Source: Streptomyces graminofaciens | Lineage (GTDB): Bacteria; Actinomycetota; Actinomycetes; Streptomycetales; Streptomycetaceae | Direction: 5' to 3' | NCBI RefSeq assembly: GCF_030294945.1 | Contig: NZ_AP018448.1 | Span: 3,720,001-3,784,000 of the forward strand | Length of the DNA stretch: 64,000 bases | Shown: piece by piece, positions 1 through 12,256 of the stretch | Layout: every line of letters begins with the position of its first letter | Numbering within the stretch: the first letter of the stretch is position 1 | Notes under the pieces: generated by a model | Told to the model about the DNA's origin: nothing | Seen by the model: the letters and a program-made list of their open reading frames with translations, nothing else | Database searches by the model: none | Program-made: the position numbers and the translations under genes

Positions 1-1254
<1,254 letters not shown>

Positions 1255-1331
1255 CGGCGACCGGTGTGCGAGGCTCTCACCTGGCTCGCGTCGTTCCGGC
1301 GATCTCCAGCCATGGGGTGTCGCGCACCGGG

Positions 1332-1369
1332 AGACTTCGTAAACCCCCTTTCCTAACCCCTTGTCGAAA
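1332..1369 (+). promoter_or_regulatory. Candidate operator upstream of ROK gene (copy 1 of shared motif)
   Basis: The sequence AGACTTCGT (1332-1340), followed 14 bp later by AACCCCTTGTCGAA (1355-1368), lies 76-113 bp before the ROK start codon. Nearly the same two blocks recur at 2881-2905 before the ABC operon. I infer an autoregulatory operator for the ROK repressor; no footprint is known to me. Confidence 0.4.
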
Positions 1370-1444
1370 GTCCTCGCGGGTCATAGCCTTGCGCCGCGCC
1401 GGGGCAACTAGGCCTCGCCATGGCCTGGAGGGATCGAGGGGATC

Positions 1445-2719
1445 ATGTCGTCGGTGAAGCGCACGTCTCGCGACATTCGCACAGCGAACCGTTACGAGGT
1501 GCTGCGCCAGATCATCGCCAAATCTCCCACCTCCCGGCAGGAGTTGGCGGCGGCCACCGGGCTCAGCCTGGCCACGGTCGCCACGCTCGTCGGTGAGCTG
1601 CTCGACCTCCGCATGATCACCGAGGTCGGGTTCGAGGATTCGGCGGGGGGGCGCCCCCGGGGGCTCGTGGCCGTCAACGCGTCGGGGGGCGCGTTGATCG
1701 GCGTCGACATCGCGGAGACGTACGTCCATGTCGAGCTGTTCGACCTCGCGCTGAACGTGCTGGCCCGCGCCGAGGAGGACGTACGGCCCGGCGAGAGCCT
1801 TCCGGAGCAGATGGTCGGGCATGTCGCCGCCGCCGTCGGCTCGGTGGTGGCCCAGGCCGGTATCGAGGGCGCGCGCGTGCTCGGCGTCGGGGTGAGCGTG
1901 CCGGGACAGGTGGACCGCGCGACCGGCATCTCGGAGTACGCGCCCAACTGGGACTGGCACGACGTGCCGCTGCTCGACCTGCTCACCGAGCACATCGCCT
2001 ACCCGCTGTACCTGGACAACCCGCTGCGCGCGGTCGCGGTGGCCGAGTTGTGGTTCGGTGCCGCGCGCGGGCGCGGGGACGCCGTGGTGGTCAACCTCGG
2101 GACCGGCGTGGGCGCCGGGCTGGTGCTGGGCGGTGGCCTGCACCGGGGCGTGAGCAACAGCGCCGGCGAGTGGGGCCATACGACGATCGTCCTGGACGGC
2201 CGGCTGTGCCACTGCGGCAACCACGGGTGCGTGGAGACGTATGTGGGCGCTCCCGGGATCATGCTGAATCTCCGGGAGCTGAGCCCGCGCAGCACGCTGC
2301 TGCACCCCGAGGACCAGACGGCCACCATCGCGGCGCTCGCCCAGGCGGTGGCCCGGCAGGACCCGGTGGCGCTCAAGGTGGTGCGGGACACGGCCCGTTA
2401 TCTGGGCGCGGGCATCGCCGACCTGGTCAATCTGTTCAACCCCGAGGTGGTCGTGCTCAGCAGCTGGGTCGCGGCCGCCCTCGGCGAACCCCTGGTCGCC
2501 GAGGTGCGCGAGGCCGTCGCCCGGCACGCGCTGCCACGGCCGATGGCCGCCACCGAGATCGTCCTCTCCCTGATCCCCACCGACCCGGCGTGCCTGGGCG
2601 CGGCGACGTTCGCGCTCGAAGGCGCGCTCCAGTCGGTCGGGCAGCGGAGCGGGTCGGCGAAACGCACCACACCGGCAAGGAGCACCCCCGTGAGGAGCCG
2701 CAGCGCACCCCCTTCATGA
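1445..2719 (+). CDS. ROK-family transcriptional regulator
   Basis: This 424-aa protein has an N-terminal winged helix-turn-helix (about residues 15-70, including SRQELAAATGLSLATVATLV) followed by a ROK sugar-kinase-like domain. The zinc-binding signature GRLCHCGNHGCVETY is intact near residues 257-271. The glycine-rich NLGTGVGAGLVLGGGLHRG loop and the EWGHTT segment are also typical of ROK. The first phosphate loop reads GVDIAETYV instead of the kinase-type DxGGT, so it is a regulator rather than a kinase. It stands directly upstream of a sugar ABC operon with beta-galactosidase, and a duplicated motif precedes both transcription units, so it probably represses that operon until a sugar ligand binds. 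The last 30 residues or so are basic, proline-rich and probably unstructured. Confidence 0.9.
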   Translation: MSSVKRTSRDIRTANRYEVLRQIIAKSPTSRQELAAATGLSLATVATLVGELLDLRMITEVGFEDSAGGRPRGLVAVNASGGALIGVDIAETYVHVELFDLALNVLARAEEDVRPGESLPEQMVGHVAAAVGSVVAQAGIEGARVLGVGVSVPGQVDRATGISEYAPNWDWHDVPLLDLLTEHIAYPLYLDNPLRAVAVAELWFGAARGRGDAVVVNLGTGVGAGLVLGGGLHRGVSNSAGEWGHTTIVLDGRLCHCGNHGCVETYVGAPGIMLNLRELSPRSTLLHPEDQTATIAALAQAVARQDPVALKVVRDTARYLGAGIADLVNLFNPEVVVLSSWVAAALGEPLVAEVREAVARHALPRPMAATEIVLSLIPTDPACLGAATFALEGALQSVGQRSGSAKRTTPARSTPVRSRSAPPS

Positions 2720-2778
2720 CCTCGGAAGGGACGCGCGCCGACCCGTACCAGCGGGTCGCGGTGACCACCCCATGAGCC

Positions 2779-2811
2779 GAGGGCCGCCGGACCCTGACCC
2801 CGGCGGCCCTC
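2779..2811 (+). terminator. Strong stem-loop after ROK gene
   Basis: A perfect 12-bp stem, GAGGGCCGCCGG (2779-2790) with its complement at 2800-2811 and a 9-nt loop, lies 60 bp past the ROK stop codon and is followed by a short C-rich tract. It would isolate the regulator from the downstream ABC operon. There is no U tract, as is usual in Streptomyces terminators. Confidence 0.75.
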
Positions 2812-2845
2812 TCCCCCCACGTCAACCCCTTTGCACCGCAAGGAC

Positions 2846-2861
2846 GTTCGGGACCCCGAAC
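2846..2861 (+). promoter_or_regulatory. Inverted repeat before ABC operon
   Basis: GTTCGGG (2846-2852), a 2-bp spacer and CCCGAAC (2855-2861) form a perfect 7+2+7 palindrome. It lies about 160 bp before the lipoprotein start in the 303-bp gap between the ROK and ABC genes. Its size and symmetry suit a dimeric repressor, but the cognate protein is unknown. Confidence 0.45.
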
Positions 2862-2880
2862 CGAATACAACGCTTCGAAC

Positions 2881-2905
2881 AGACTTCGTCCAACCCCTTG
2901 CCGAA
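2881..2905 (+). promoter_or_regulatory. Candidate operator before ABC operon (copy 2 of shared motif)
   Basis: AGACTTCGT (2881-2889) and AACCCCTTGCCGAA (2892-2905) repeat the two blocks found before the ROK gene, here with a 2-bp gap instead of 14. A direct repeat GCCGAAG-N5-GCCGAAG overlaps at 2900-2918. I infer a site for the ROK repressor linking the two promoters. Confidence 0.4.
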
Positions 2906-3022
2906 GCCTTAGCCGAAGGTTAACGTCCCGCACCGCAAGCCCATTTGAGCCAACGGGCACTGAGCCGCAGAGCCATCACGAGGCGCAGCGCCGAGAGCCG
3001 TACTCGAGACAAGGACGTCAGC

Positions 3023-4288
3023 ATGTCGGCAATGAGCAACAGCAACTGGGACCGCCGCAACGTACTGCGGGCCGCCATGGGCCTGGCCGCCGCCGGCGGT
3101 CTGGCCGCGTGCGGCGGCAACAACGGCAGAGGCGGCTCGTCCGGTTCGGGCAAGAGCCTCACGCAGTACTTCCACGCGTACGGCGAGGCCGGCACCGAGC
3201 AGGCCATCAAGCGGTACGCGAAGGGCTACAAGGAAGCCAACGTGACCACGCAGTGGATCACCGGCTCCAACTTCGAGAGCAAGCTGTTCGCCTCGCTGCT
3301 CACGGACAAGGCCCCCGACTGCTTCGAGTTCCACCCGCAGCTGCAGATGATCGAGAGCGGTCAGGTCGCCGACCTGAGCGACCTGATCAACCCGGTCAAG
3401 GACGACTTCAACCCGGCCGACATCCAGTCGCACACGGTCGACGGGAAGATATACGGCATCCGGATGATCGACGACCCGCAGTTCTTCTTCTACCGCAAGT
3501 CGCTGTTCGAGAAGGCCGGCGTCGAGGTCCCGCAGACCCTCGAGGAGCTGATCGAGGCCGCCGCCAAGCTGACCACGGACAAGGTCAAGGGCGCCTACCT
3601 CGGCAACACCCTGCACGCGATCATCAGCCCGCTGATCTGGTCGGCCGGTGCCCAGCACCTCGACGACAAGAACCAGATCGCCTACCACACGGACGCGGTC
3701 GCCGACGGCCTCAAGCAGCTCCGCAAGCTGTTCACCAGCGGTGACCTGCTGCTCGACGCCCCGACCGACTTCTGGGACCCGGCCTCGCTCAACCAGGGCC
3801 TGACCGCCATGCAGTGGTGCGGTATGTGGGCGATGCCGCAGATGCAGGAGGCGCTCGGTGACGACCTCGGCATCTTCCCGTTCCCGAAGGTCGGCGACGC
3901 GGGCAAGCTCTCGGTCTACAACGGCGGCTGGTCGATGTTCGTCAACGCCAAGGGCAAGAACGTCGACGAGACCAAGGAATACGTGAAGTGGCTGTGGATC
4001 GACCAGAAGAAGGACCAGGAGGACTGGGCGCTCTCCTACGGCTTCCACATCCCGCCGCGCAAGTCGATCGCCGAGACCGCCGACAAGCTGAAGTCGGGTC
4101 TGCCGGCTGAGGGCGTCAAGCTCTTCAACGAGTACGGCAACTTCGACAACATCGGCTGGACCCAGGCGAGCATCACCGCCCTGGAGGACGTGATGGCCAA
4201 CTCCGTCCGCAAGGGCAACGACCCGGACAAGGAGCTCACGAAGGCCGACAAGAAGGTCAACCGCGAGCTGAAGAAGCTCTTCGGCTAG
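3023..4288 (+). CDS. Sugar ABC importer, substrate-binding lipoprotein
   Basis: This 421-aa CUT1-type solute-binding lipoprotein captures an oligosaccharide outside the cell and hands it to the two permeases that follow. The ATG at 3023 is preferred over an upstream in-frame TTG at 2945 because AAGGA stands 7 nt before it and the signal peptide then starts cleanly. The leader has a twin-arginine stretch (DRRNVLRA, 10-17) and a lipobox ending LAAC with Cys30 as lipidation site. The mature part is a typical periplasmic-binding-protein fold (SBP family 1). It heads an operon with two permeases and a beta-galactosidase, so galactose-containing oligosaccharides are the likely ligand. That assignment is from context only. 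Confidence 0.92.
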   Translation: MSAMSNSNWDRRNVLRAAMGLAAAGGLAACGGNNGRGGSSGSGKSLTQYFHAYGEAGTEQAIKRYAKGYKEANVTTQWITGSNFESKLFASLLTDKAPDCFEFHPQLQMIESGQVADLSDLINPVKDDFNPADIQSHTVDGKIYGIRMIDDPQFFFYRKSLFEKAGVEVPQTLEELIEAAAKLTTDKVKGAYLGNTLHAIISPLIWSAGAQHLDDKNQIAYHTDAVADGLKQLRKLFTSGDLLLDAPTDFWDPASLNQGLTAMQWCGMWAMPQMQEALGDDLGIFPFPKVGDAGKLSVYNGGWSMFVNAKGKNVDETKEYVKWLWIDQKKDQEDWALSYGFHIPPRKSIAETADKLKSGLPAEGVKLFNEYGNFDNIGWTQASITALEDVMANSVRKGNDPDKELTKADKKVNRELKKLFG

Positions 4289-4312
4289 ACCGGCCGGACA
4301 GGTAATCACGAC

Positions 4313-5278
4313 ATGTCGACCATCACCAAGGACGGCGTCTCCAGCCCCGCCCCGGCGAAGGCCACTCCGGCCAAGCCGCGGCGGGGGCTGCGGGGCTCCC
4401 CCACCTTCAACTTCTGGCTCTTCACCGGGCCGTTCCTCATCGGCCTGCTGATCTTCGTCTATGTGCCGATCCTCTGGAGCCTGTGGCTCTCGTTCTTCGA
4501 AGCGCGCTTCACGGTCACGCCCAGCACGTTCGTCGGGTTCGACAACTACGTGAACATGCTGACGGACGAGGACTTCATGGGGTCCCTCGTCACCTTCACC
4601 GTCTTCGCCGTGATCATCGTGCCGACCACCTGGGCGGCCTCGCTGGGCCTCGCGCTGATGGTGAACCGGCTGCGGTTCATGCGGGCGTTCTTCCGCTCGG
4701 TCTTCTTCCTGCCGACGGCGGTCAGCTATGTCGCCGCCTCGCTGGTCTGGAAGATGTCCATCTTCAACGGTGTCCGCTTCGGCATGGCGAACACCTTCCT
4801 GGGCCTCTTCGGCATCGACAACACCCCGTGGCTCGCCAGCCCCGACCCGCCGTGGTACTGGCTGGTCATCGTGAGCGTCCGGCTGTGGCTCCAGGCCGGC
4901 TTCTACATGATCCTGTTCATCGCGGCCCTGCAGAACATCCCGCAGGAGCTGTACGAGGCCGCCGCGATCGACGGCGCGAAGCCCGGCTGGCAGACGTTCT
5001 GGCACATCACCCTGCCCCAGCTGCGGGCGACCTCCACCGCCGTGATCCTGCTGCTGCTCGTGGCCGCCTATCAGGCGTTCGACGAGTTCTTCAACCTGCT
5101 GTCGAAGACCACCTGGGGCCGGCCACCGCTGATGGAGCTGTACTACAAGGCGCTCGGCGACAGCCAGGACTACGGCGCGGGCAGCGCGGGCGCGCTGATC
5201 CTCACCGTGCTGATCTGCCTCGTCACCCTGCTCCAGGGCAAGATCATGGGATTCGGAAGGGGTGAGGAGTCCAAGTGA
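4313..5278 (+). CDS. Sugar ABC importer permease (MalF type)
   Basis: This 321-aa inner-membrane permease has six predicted membrane segments, the first at about residues 38-60 after a cytoplasmic, proline/alanine-rich tail. The EAA loop that docks the ATPase is visible as QELYEAAAIDGAKPGWQTFW (about 211-230). It forms the transport channel with the next gene product. It starts 25 bp after the lipoprotein gene and overlaps the next gene by 4 bp (GTGA), so it is clearly operonic. No ATPase gene is nearby, consistent with a shared MsiK-type ATPase elsewhere in the genome. Confidence 0.93.
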   Translation: MSTITKDGVSSPAPAKATPAKPRRGLRGSPTFNFWLFTGPFLIGLLIFVYVPILWSLWLSFFEARFTVTPSTFVGFDNYVNMLTDEDFMGSLVTFTVFAVIIVPTTWAASLGLALMVNRLRFMRAFFRSVFFLPTAVSYVAASLVWKMSIFNGVRFGMANTFLGLFGIDNTPWLASPDPPWYWLVIVSVRLWLQAGFYMILFIAALQNIPQELYEAAAIDGAKPGWQTFWHITLPQLRATSTAVILLLLVAAYQAFDEFFNLLSKTTWGRPPLMELYYKALGDSQDYGAGSAGALILTVLICLVTLLQGKIMGFGRGEESK

Positions 5279-6168
5279 CCACCACCACGACACCTCCGGC
5301 GGACCAGGTCGACGTGTCGGCCAAGCCGCGTCGCGTCCGGCGCGGCGGCGTGATCGGCTCGACCGGTCTCTACATCGCCACCGGCGTCGCCGCCCTGCTC
5401 TTCCTCATCCCCTTCTATCTGATCGTCCGCAACGCGCTGTCCACCGACCCCGAGATCACGGGCGAGGAGTGGCAGTGGTTCCCCACCGACATCCAGTGGG
5501 GCAACATCAGCAAGCCGTTCGACGACCCGACGGTCGACTTCGCGCGCTCGCTGTGGAACTCGGCGGTCGTCGGCGTCCTGCACACCGCGGGCACACTGCT
5601 GGTCTGCTCGCTGGCTGGATACGGCCTGGCCCGCATCCCGTTCAAGCACGCCAACAAGGTCTTCTACGCCGTCCTCGTGACCCTGATGGTCCCCACCGCG
5701 GTGACCTTCGTGCCCAGCTTCGTCCTGGTCTCCTCGCTCGGCTGGGTGGACACCTACCGGGGTCTCATCATTCCGGGGCTCTTCAGTGGTTTCACCTGCT
5801 TCCTGTTCCGGCAGTACTTCCTGGGGTTCCCCAAGGAGCTGGAGGAGGCGGCGCGGGTGGACGGGCTCGGTTACATGGGCGCGTACTGGCGGGTCGTCGT
5901 ACCCAACTCGCTGAACTTCTTCGCCGCGATCGCGACGATCACGTTCATCAGCGGGTGGAACTCCTTCCTGTGGCCCCTGGTCATCGGTCAGGACCCGAGC
6001 GCGTGGACCGTCCAGGTCGCGCTCTCGAACTACATGACCGGCCAGAGCGTCACCTACCACCTGATCTTCATGGCCACGGCCATCTCGATCCTGCCCCTGG
6101 TGTTCGTGTTCCTCTTCCTCCAGCGCTGGCTGGTGCAGGGCATCGCGCAGACTGGGATCAAGGGCTAG
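5275..6168 (+). CDS. Sugar ABC importer permease (MalG type)
   Basis: This 297-aa permease is the second half of the channel. It has six predicted membrane segments and the EAA loop KELEEAARVDGLGYMGAYWR (about 196-215), then the usual FISGWNSFLWPLV segment. The GTG start overlaps the stop codon of the first permease by 4 bp, implying translational coupling. The beta-galactosidase gene follows after 18 bp. Confidence 0.93.
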   Translation: MTTTTTPPADQVDVSAKPRRVRRGGVIGSTGLYIATGVAALLFLIPFYLIVRNALSTDPEITGEEWQWFPTDIQWGNISKPFDDPTVDFARSLWNSAVVGVLHTAGTLLVCSLAGYGLARIPFKHANKVFYAVLVTLMVPTAVTFVPSFVLVSSLGWVDTYRGLIIPGLFSGFTCFLFRQYFLGFPKELEEAARVDGLGYMGAYWRVVVPNSLNFFAAIATITFISGWNSFLWPLVIGQDPSAWTVQVALSNYMTGQSVTYHLIFMATAISILPLVFVFLFLQRWLVQGIAQTGIKG

Positions 6169-9066
<2,898 letters not shown>

Positions 9067-9110
9067 GCGCGGTGAGCGGGCCCGGGGGCTGACCCTCCGG
9101 ACCCCTCTGT

Positions 9111-9142
9111 GCGGCGTCCCGGTGTCCTCACCGGGGCGCCGC
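9111..9142 (+). terminator. Hairpin after beta-galactosidase
   Basis: A 14-bp stem with one mismatch (left arm 9111-9124, right arm 9129-9142, 4-nt loop TCCT) lies 44 bp after the stop codon and probably ends the ABC/beta-galactosidase operon. Confidence 0.7.
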
Positions 9143-9314
9143 TTCGCGTCTCCGCCCACCCGCGACAGCCGGGCACCGCCCACAGCCACCAACTCCCTCT
9201 GTTCCCACTGTTTCCCCGGCTGACCATTCACGTCACACTGTTCGCCACCGAACTTGAGCAATATTCAAGTTCTGCTCCCTCTTCTCCCTTCCCCCAACCG
9301 GAGACGCCCTCATC

Positions 9315-10634
9315 ATGAGAAGACTTCTCGGCGCCCTGGCCGCAGGCGCACTGGCCCTCACCGGCCTCGTCACCACCGGCTCGACCCCTGCGGCGGCGGC
9401 CGCCTCGGGCACCTTCAACGTGCTGACGTACAACGTCGCGGGCCTCCCGGAAGGGCTCAGCTCCGGCCATCCGGCGACCAACACGCCGCTGATCTCGCCG
9501 CGTCTCGGGGCGTACGACATCGTCAATGTGCAGGAGGACTTCAACTACCACGCGGCGCTGTACGCGGGCGACAACCACGCGTACCGCACGGCGACCAGTG
9601 GTGGTGTGCCGTTCGGTGACGGTCTCAACACCCTCTCGGACTACGCCTTCGAGGACTTCGAGCGGGTGAAGTGGAACCGCTGCACCGGCACCAACTGCCT
9701 GACCCCGAAGGGCTTCTCGCTGGCGCGGGTGCGGCTCGCCGAGGGCGTCTTCGTGGACCTCTACAACGTGCACACCAACGCCGACGACTCGGACGACGCG
9801 CTGGCCGCGCGGCGCGCCAACGTCGAGCAGCTCTCGGACTTCGTCCAGGCGAACTCGGCGGGCAACGCGGTGATCGTCATGGGCGACACCAACACCCGCT
9901 ACACCCGCTCCGGCGACAACATCCGCACGCTGGCCGACGAGAACGGCCTGACCGACGCCTGGGTCCAGCTGATCCGCGGTGGCAGCGCCCCCACACAGGG
10001 CGCGGACGCGCTGGTCTGCCCCACGTCGGCGCCGCCGAACACCTGCGAGGTCGTGGACAAGGTCCTCTACCGGGGCAGCGACCTGGTGAGACTCTCCGCC
10101 ACCCGCTACAACAACGAGTGGGCGAAGTTCCTGGACTCCGCGAGCGGCAACCTCTCCGACCACTTCCCGCACACGGTCGACTTCTCCTGGACGCTCAACT
10201 CCAAGCTGCGGGCCAGTGACTTCTTCGGCGGCCCGCACGGCACGGCGTTCAACGACGCGGACAACCTGCCGTCCACGGTGTCGCCCCGCACCCTCACGCT
10301 GCGCGGCGGCTCACGCCTGGACGCGGTGTCGCTCACGCACGACGGCGGCAGGGCCCTGACCCACGGCGGCACGGGCGGCACGGCCACGTCCCTCACCCTC
10401 GCCGCCGGCGAGCACCTGACCTCGGTGAGGCTGACGCAGGGCCAGAAGGACGGCCGCACCCGCGTCTTCTCCGCCGCCTTCACCACGGACAAGGGCCGCA
10501 CCCTCACCTCCGGCACTGCCACCTCCGACACGAAGACGTTCACGGCCCCCTCCGGCTGGCAGATCGCCGGCTTCACGGGCCGCGCGGGCGGCGAGATCGA
10601 CAAGCTGGGGGTTCTGTACGCGCCGATCAGCTGA
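9315..10634 (+). CDS. Secreted sphingomyelinase-like phosphodiesterase with jacalin-like domain
   Basis: This 439-aa exported protein has a signal peptide (1 to about 30), an endonuclease/exonuclease/phosphatase fold (about 33-295) and a C-terminal jacalin-like beta-prism (about 300-437). Metal and catalytic motifs of the DNase I/sphingomyelinase C superfamily are visible: TYN at 38-40, Glu74 in NVQEDF, YNVHTNAD, MGDTNTRY and the terminal SDHFPH. These suggest hydrolysis of a phosphodiester, most likely in sphingomyelin or another lipid. The lectin-like tail may bind a glycan or membrane surface. It is a single-gene unit between a beta-galactosidase terminator and a TetR gene. A secreted nuclease is the main alternative. 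Confidence 0.82.
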   Translation: MRRLLGALAAGALALTGLVTTGSTPAAAAASGTFNVLTYNVAGLPEGLSSGHPATNTPLISPRLGAYDIVNVQEDFNYHAALYAGDNHAYRTATSGGVPFGDGLNTLSDYAFEDFERVKWNRCTGTNCLTPKGFSLARVRLAEGVFVDLYNVHTNADDSDDALAARRANVEQLSDFVQANSAGNAVIVMGDTNTRYTRSGDNIRTLADENGLTDAWVQLIRGGSAPTQGADALVCPTSAPPNTCEVVDKVLYRGSDLVRLSATRYNNEWAKFLDSASGNLSDHFPHTVDFSWTLNSKLRASDFFGGPHGTAFNDADNLPSTVSPRTLTLRGGSRLDAVSLTHDGGRALTHGGTGGTATSLTLAAGEHLTSVRLTQGQKDGRTRVFSAAFTTDKGRTLTSGTATSDTKTFTAPSGWQIAGFTGRAGGEIDKLGVLYAPIS

Positions 10635-10662
10635 ACCGGTCGGCAGCGGCACGTGATTCGAC

Positions 10663-10713
10663 GGGTGCGGGTGGTGTGCGGTTGTTCGCGCGCTTCCCCA
10701 CTCACCCGCACCC
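10663..10713 (+). terminator. Long-loop inverted repeat after phosphodiesterase gene
   Basis: GGGTGCGGGTG (10663-10673) pairs perfectly with 10703-10713 across a 29-nt loop, starting 28 bp past the stop codon. It probably acts as a terminator or 3-prime stabilising stem. The long loop makes this less certain than the other hairpins in the window. Confidence 0.45.
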
Positions 10714-10732
10714 GACTCCGGTACCTTCCCAC

Positions 10733-10761
10733 CCTAGGCTCTAACCTAGGTATCCTAGGTT
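10733..10761 (+). promoter_or_regulatory. TetR operator with three CCTAGG cores
   Basis: AACCTAGG-TAT-CCTAGGTT (10743-10761) is a perfect 8+3+8 palindrome, and a third CCTAGG stands at 10733-10738. The array ends 29 bp before the TetR start codon, where it would cover the promoter. Autoregulation by the adjacent TetR protein is the natural inference. Confidence 0.75.
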
Positions 10762-10790
10762 CAGTGTCGAGGGGAAGCGGGTGATGGCCC

Positions 10791-11381
10791 ATGCCCAGAG
10801 CCGGGCTCACGGCCGAGCGGGTCGTCGAGGCGGCGGCCGTGCTCGCGGACGAGGTCGGGTTCGAGAACGTCACCCTGTCCGCGTTGGCGCGGCACTTCGG
10901 GGTGAAGGACGCGAGCCTGTACTCACACGTCAAAAGCCTCCAGGACCTGCGGACGAGGCTCGCGTTCCTGGCCGGCGGCGAGATGATCGACGCCATCGCG
11001 GCGGCCGTCGCCGGGCGGGCCGGCAAGGACGCGCTGACCGCCTTCGCCGGTGCCTACCGGGAGTACGCGCTGCGGCATCCGGGGCGGTACGCGGCCACCC
11101 AGATCCGTATCGACCAGGCCCTCGTGGTCGACTCCCCCGCCCTGCGCCGCACCGCCGAGATCACCTACGGCATGCTCCGCGCGTACGGCCTCGACGAACC
11201 CGACCTCACCGACGCCGTACGCCTGCTGCGCAGCACCTTCCACGGCTACTGCGTCCTGGAGGCCGCGGGCGGCTTCGGCGCGCCCCGCGAGGTGCGGCGG
11301 TCGTGGGACAAGTCCGTCGACGCGCTCCACATGGCACTCACCCACTGGCCTCGCGACGACAAGGACGGCGACGACGCATGA
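10791..11381 (+). CDS. TetR-family transcriptional regulator (WHG-type C-terminal domain)
   Basis: This 196-aa repressor has an N-terminal TetR helix-turn-helix (about 8-55, including LSALARHFGVKDASLYSHV) and a ligand-binding domain of the WHG-containing class (about 80-190, with STFHGYCVLEAAGGFG). It is preceded by the triple CCTAGG operator and its stop codon overlaps the ATG of the next gene (ATGA). It therefore probably controls itself and the alpha/beta hydrolase in response to a small hydrophobic compound. Confidence 0.9.
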   Translation: MPRAGLTAERVVEAAAVLADEVGFENVTLSALARHFGVKDASLYSHVKSLQDLRTRLAFLAGGEMIDAIAAAVAGRAGKDALTAFAGAYREYALRHPGRYAATQIRIDQALVVDSPALRRTAEITYGMLRAYGLDEPDLTDAVRLLRSTFHGYCVLEAAGGFGAPREVRRSWDKSVDALHMALTHWPRDDKDGDDA

Positions 11382-12175
11382 CGCCCGCGTTCGGCTACGA
11401 CGTGTGCGGCGAGGGGCCGGTGCTGCTGATCATGCCCGGCGGTGCCGGGCACCCGATGGGGCTCGGACCGATGACGGAAGCCCTCGCCGGGCGCTTCACC
11501 GTCGTCACCTACGACCCGCTCGGCCTCGCTCACGGACGCCTCGGAACGCCCGTCGAGGAGCAGCGGGTCGAGGCCTGGAGCGATGGCGCGGCCCGGGTGC
11601 TGGAGCGGGTGCTCGGTGACGGTGAGGCCGCCCATGTCTTCGGCACCAGCTCCGGCGCCGTCGCCGCCCTCGACCTGGCCGCCCGGCACCCGGCACGACT
11701 GCGGCACGTGGTGGCGCACGAGCCGCCGTGCGTGGCCGTACTGGCCGACGGGGCCCGGCAGCAGGCCCGGTTCCGGGAGGTGTACGACGCCTATCGCCGT
11801 GCGGGGATCCAGGCGGCGGGGGCCCGGCTGGCCGCCGTACTGGAGGAACGCGAAGCGGATGGCCGCGAGGTGGGGCAAGCGCTCACACCCACCGAGGAAC
11901 TGACCACTCCCATGGCTCTCTTTCTCTCTCGTGTTCTCCTGCCGTTCACGGCGTACGAGCCGAAGCCTGGTCCGCTGTCCGGAGGTCGCGCGTCCACCGG
12001 TCTCACCGTCGCCGCCGGTGCCGAGTCACGCGGGCAGCTGTTGCACCGTACGGCCCGGGCCGCCGCGGATCGGCTGGACGGCCGATTCGTCGAGTTTCCC
12101 GGCGGGCACCTCGGCACGGTTCAGCATCCCGTCGAGTTCGCCGGACGGCTGGTGTCGGTTCTCGGGGAGCCGTAG
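11378..12175 (+). CDS. Alpha/beta hydrolase
   Basis: This 265-aa protein starts at an ATG overlapping the TetR stop codon. It has the alpha/beta hydrolase layout: oxyanion-loop segment MPGGAG (19-24), nucleophile elbow GTSSG with Ser91, and a C-terminal histidine in PGGHLG. The substrate is unknown. It resembles the small esterases or haloperoxidase-like hydrolases that often sit under TetR control. The same reading frame stays open far upstream through the TetR gene, but that part is a shadow of the regulator and not a fusion. Confidence 0.85.
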   Translation: MTPAFGYDVCGEGPVLLIMPGGAGHPMGLGPMTEALAGRFTVVTYDPLGLAHGRLGTPVEEQRVEAWSDGAARVLERVLGDGEAAHVFGTSSGAVAALDLAARHPARLRHVVAHEPPCVAVLADGARQQARFREVYDAYRRAGIQAAGARLAAVLEEREADGREVGQALTPTEELTTPMALFLSRVLLPFTAYEPKPGPLSGGRASTGLTVAAGAESRGQLLHRTARAAADRLDGRFVEFPGGHLGTVQHPVEFAGRLVSVLGEP

Positions 12176-12256
12176 CAGGTCAGGGGGCAGACGCAGGCCG
12201 CGAACATTTTTTCGGCCCGGCGGCAACCTTCCGCCCGGCGGCGGCAACCACAGCGC

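Noticed and set aside
10781..12175. A possible fusion of a basic N-terminal domain to the alpha/beta hydrolase
   Set aside because: The first 199 codons are the TetR gene read in the wrong frame. The hydrolase has its own ATG overlapping the TetR stop codon.
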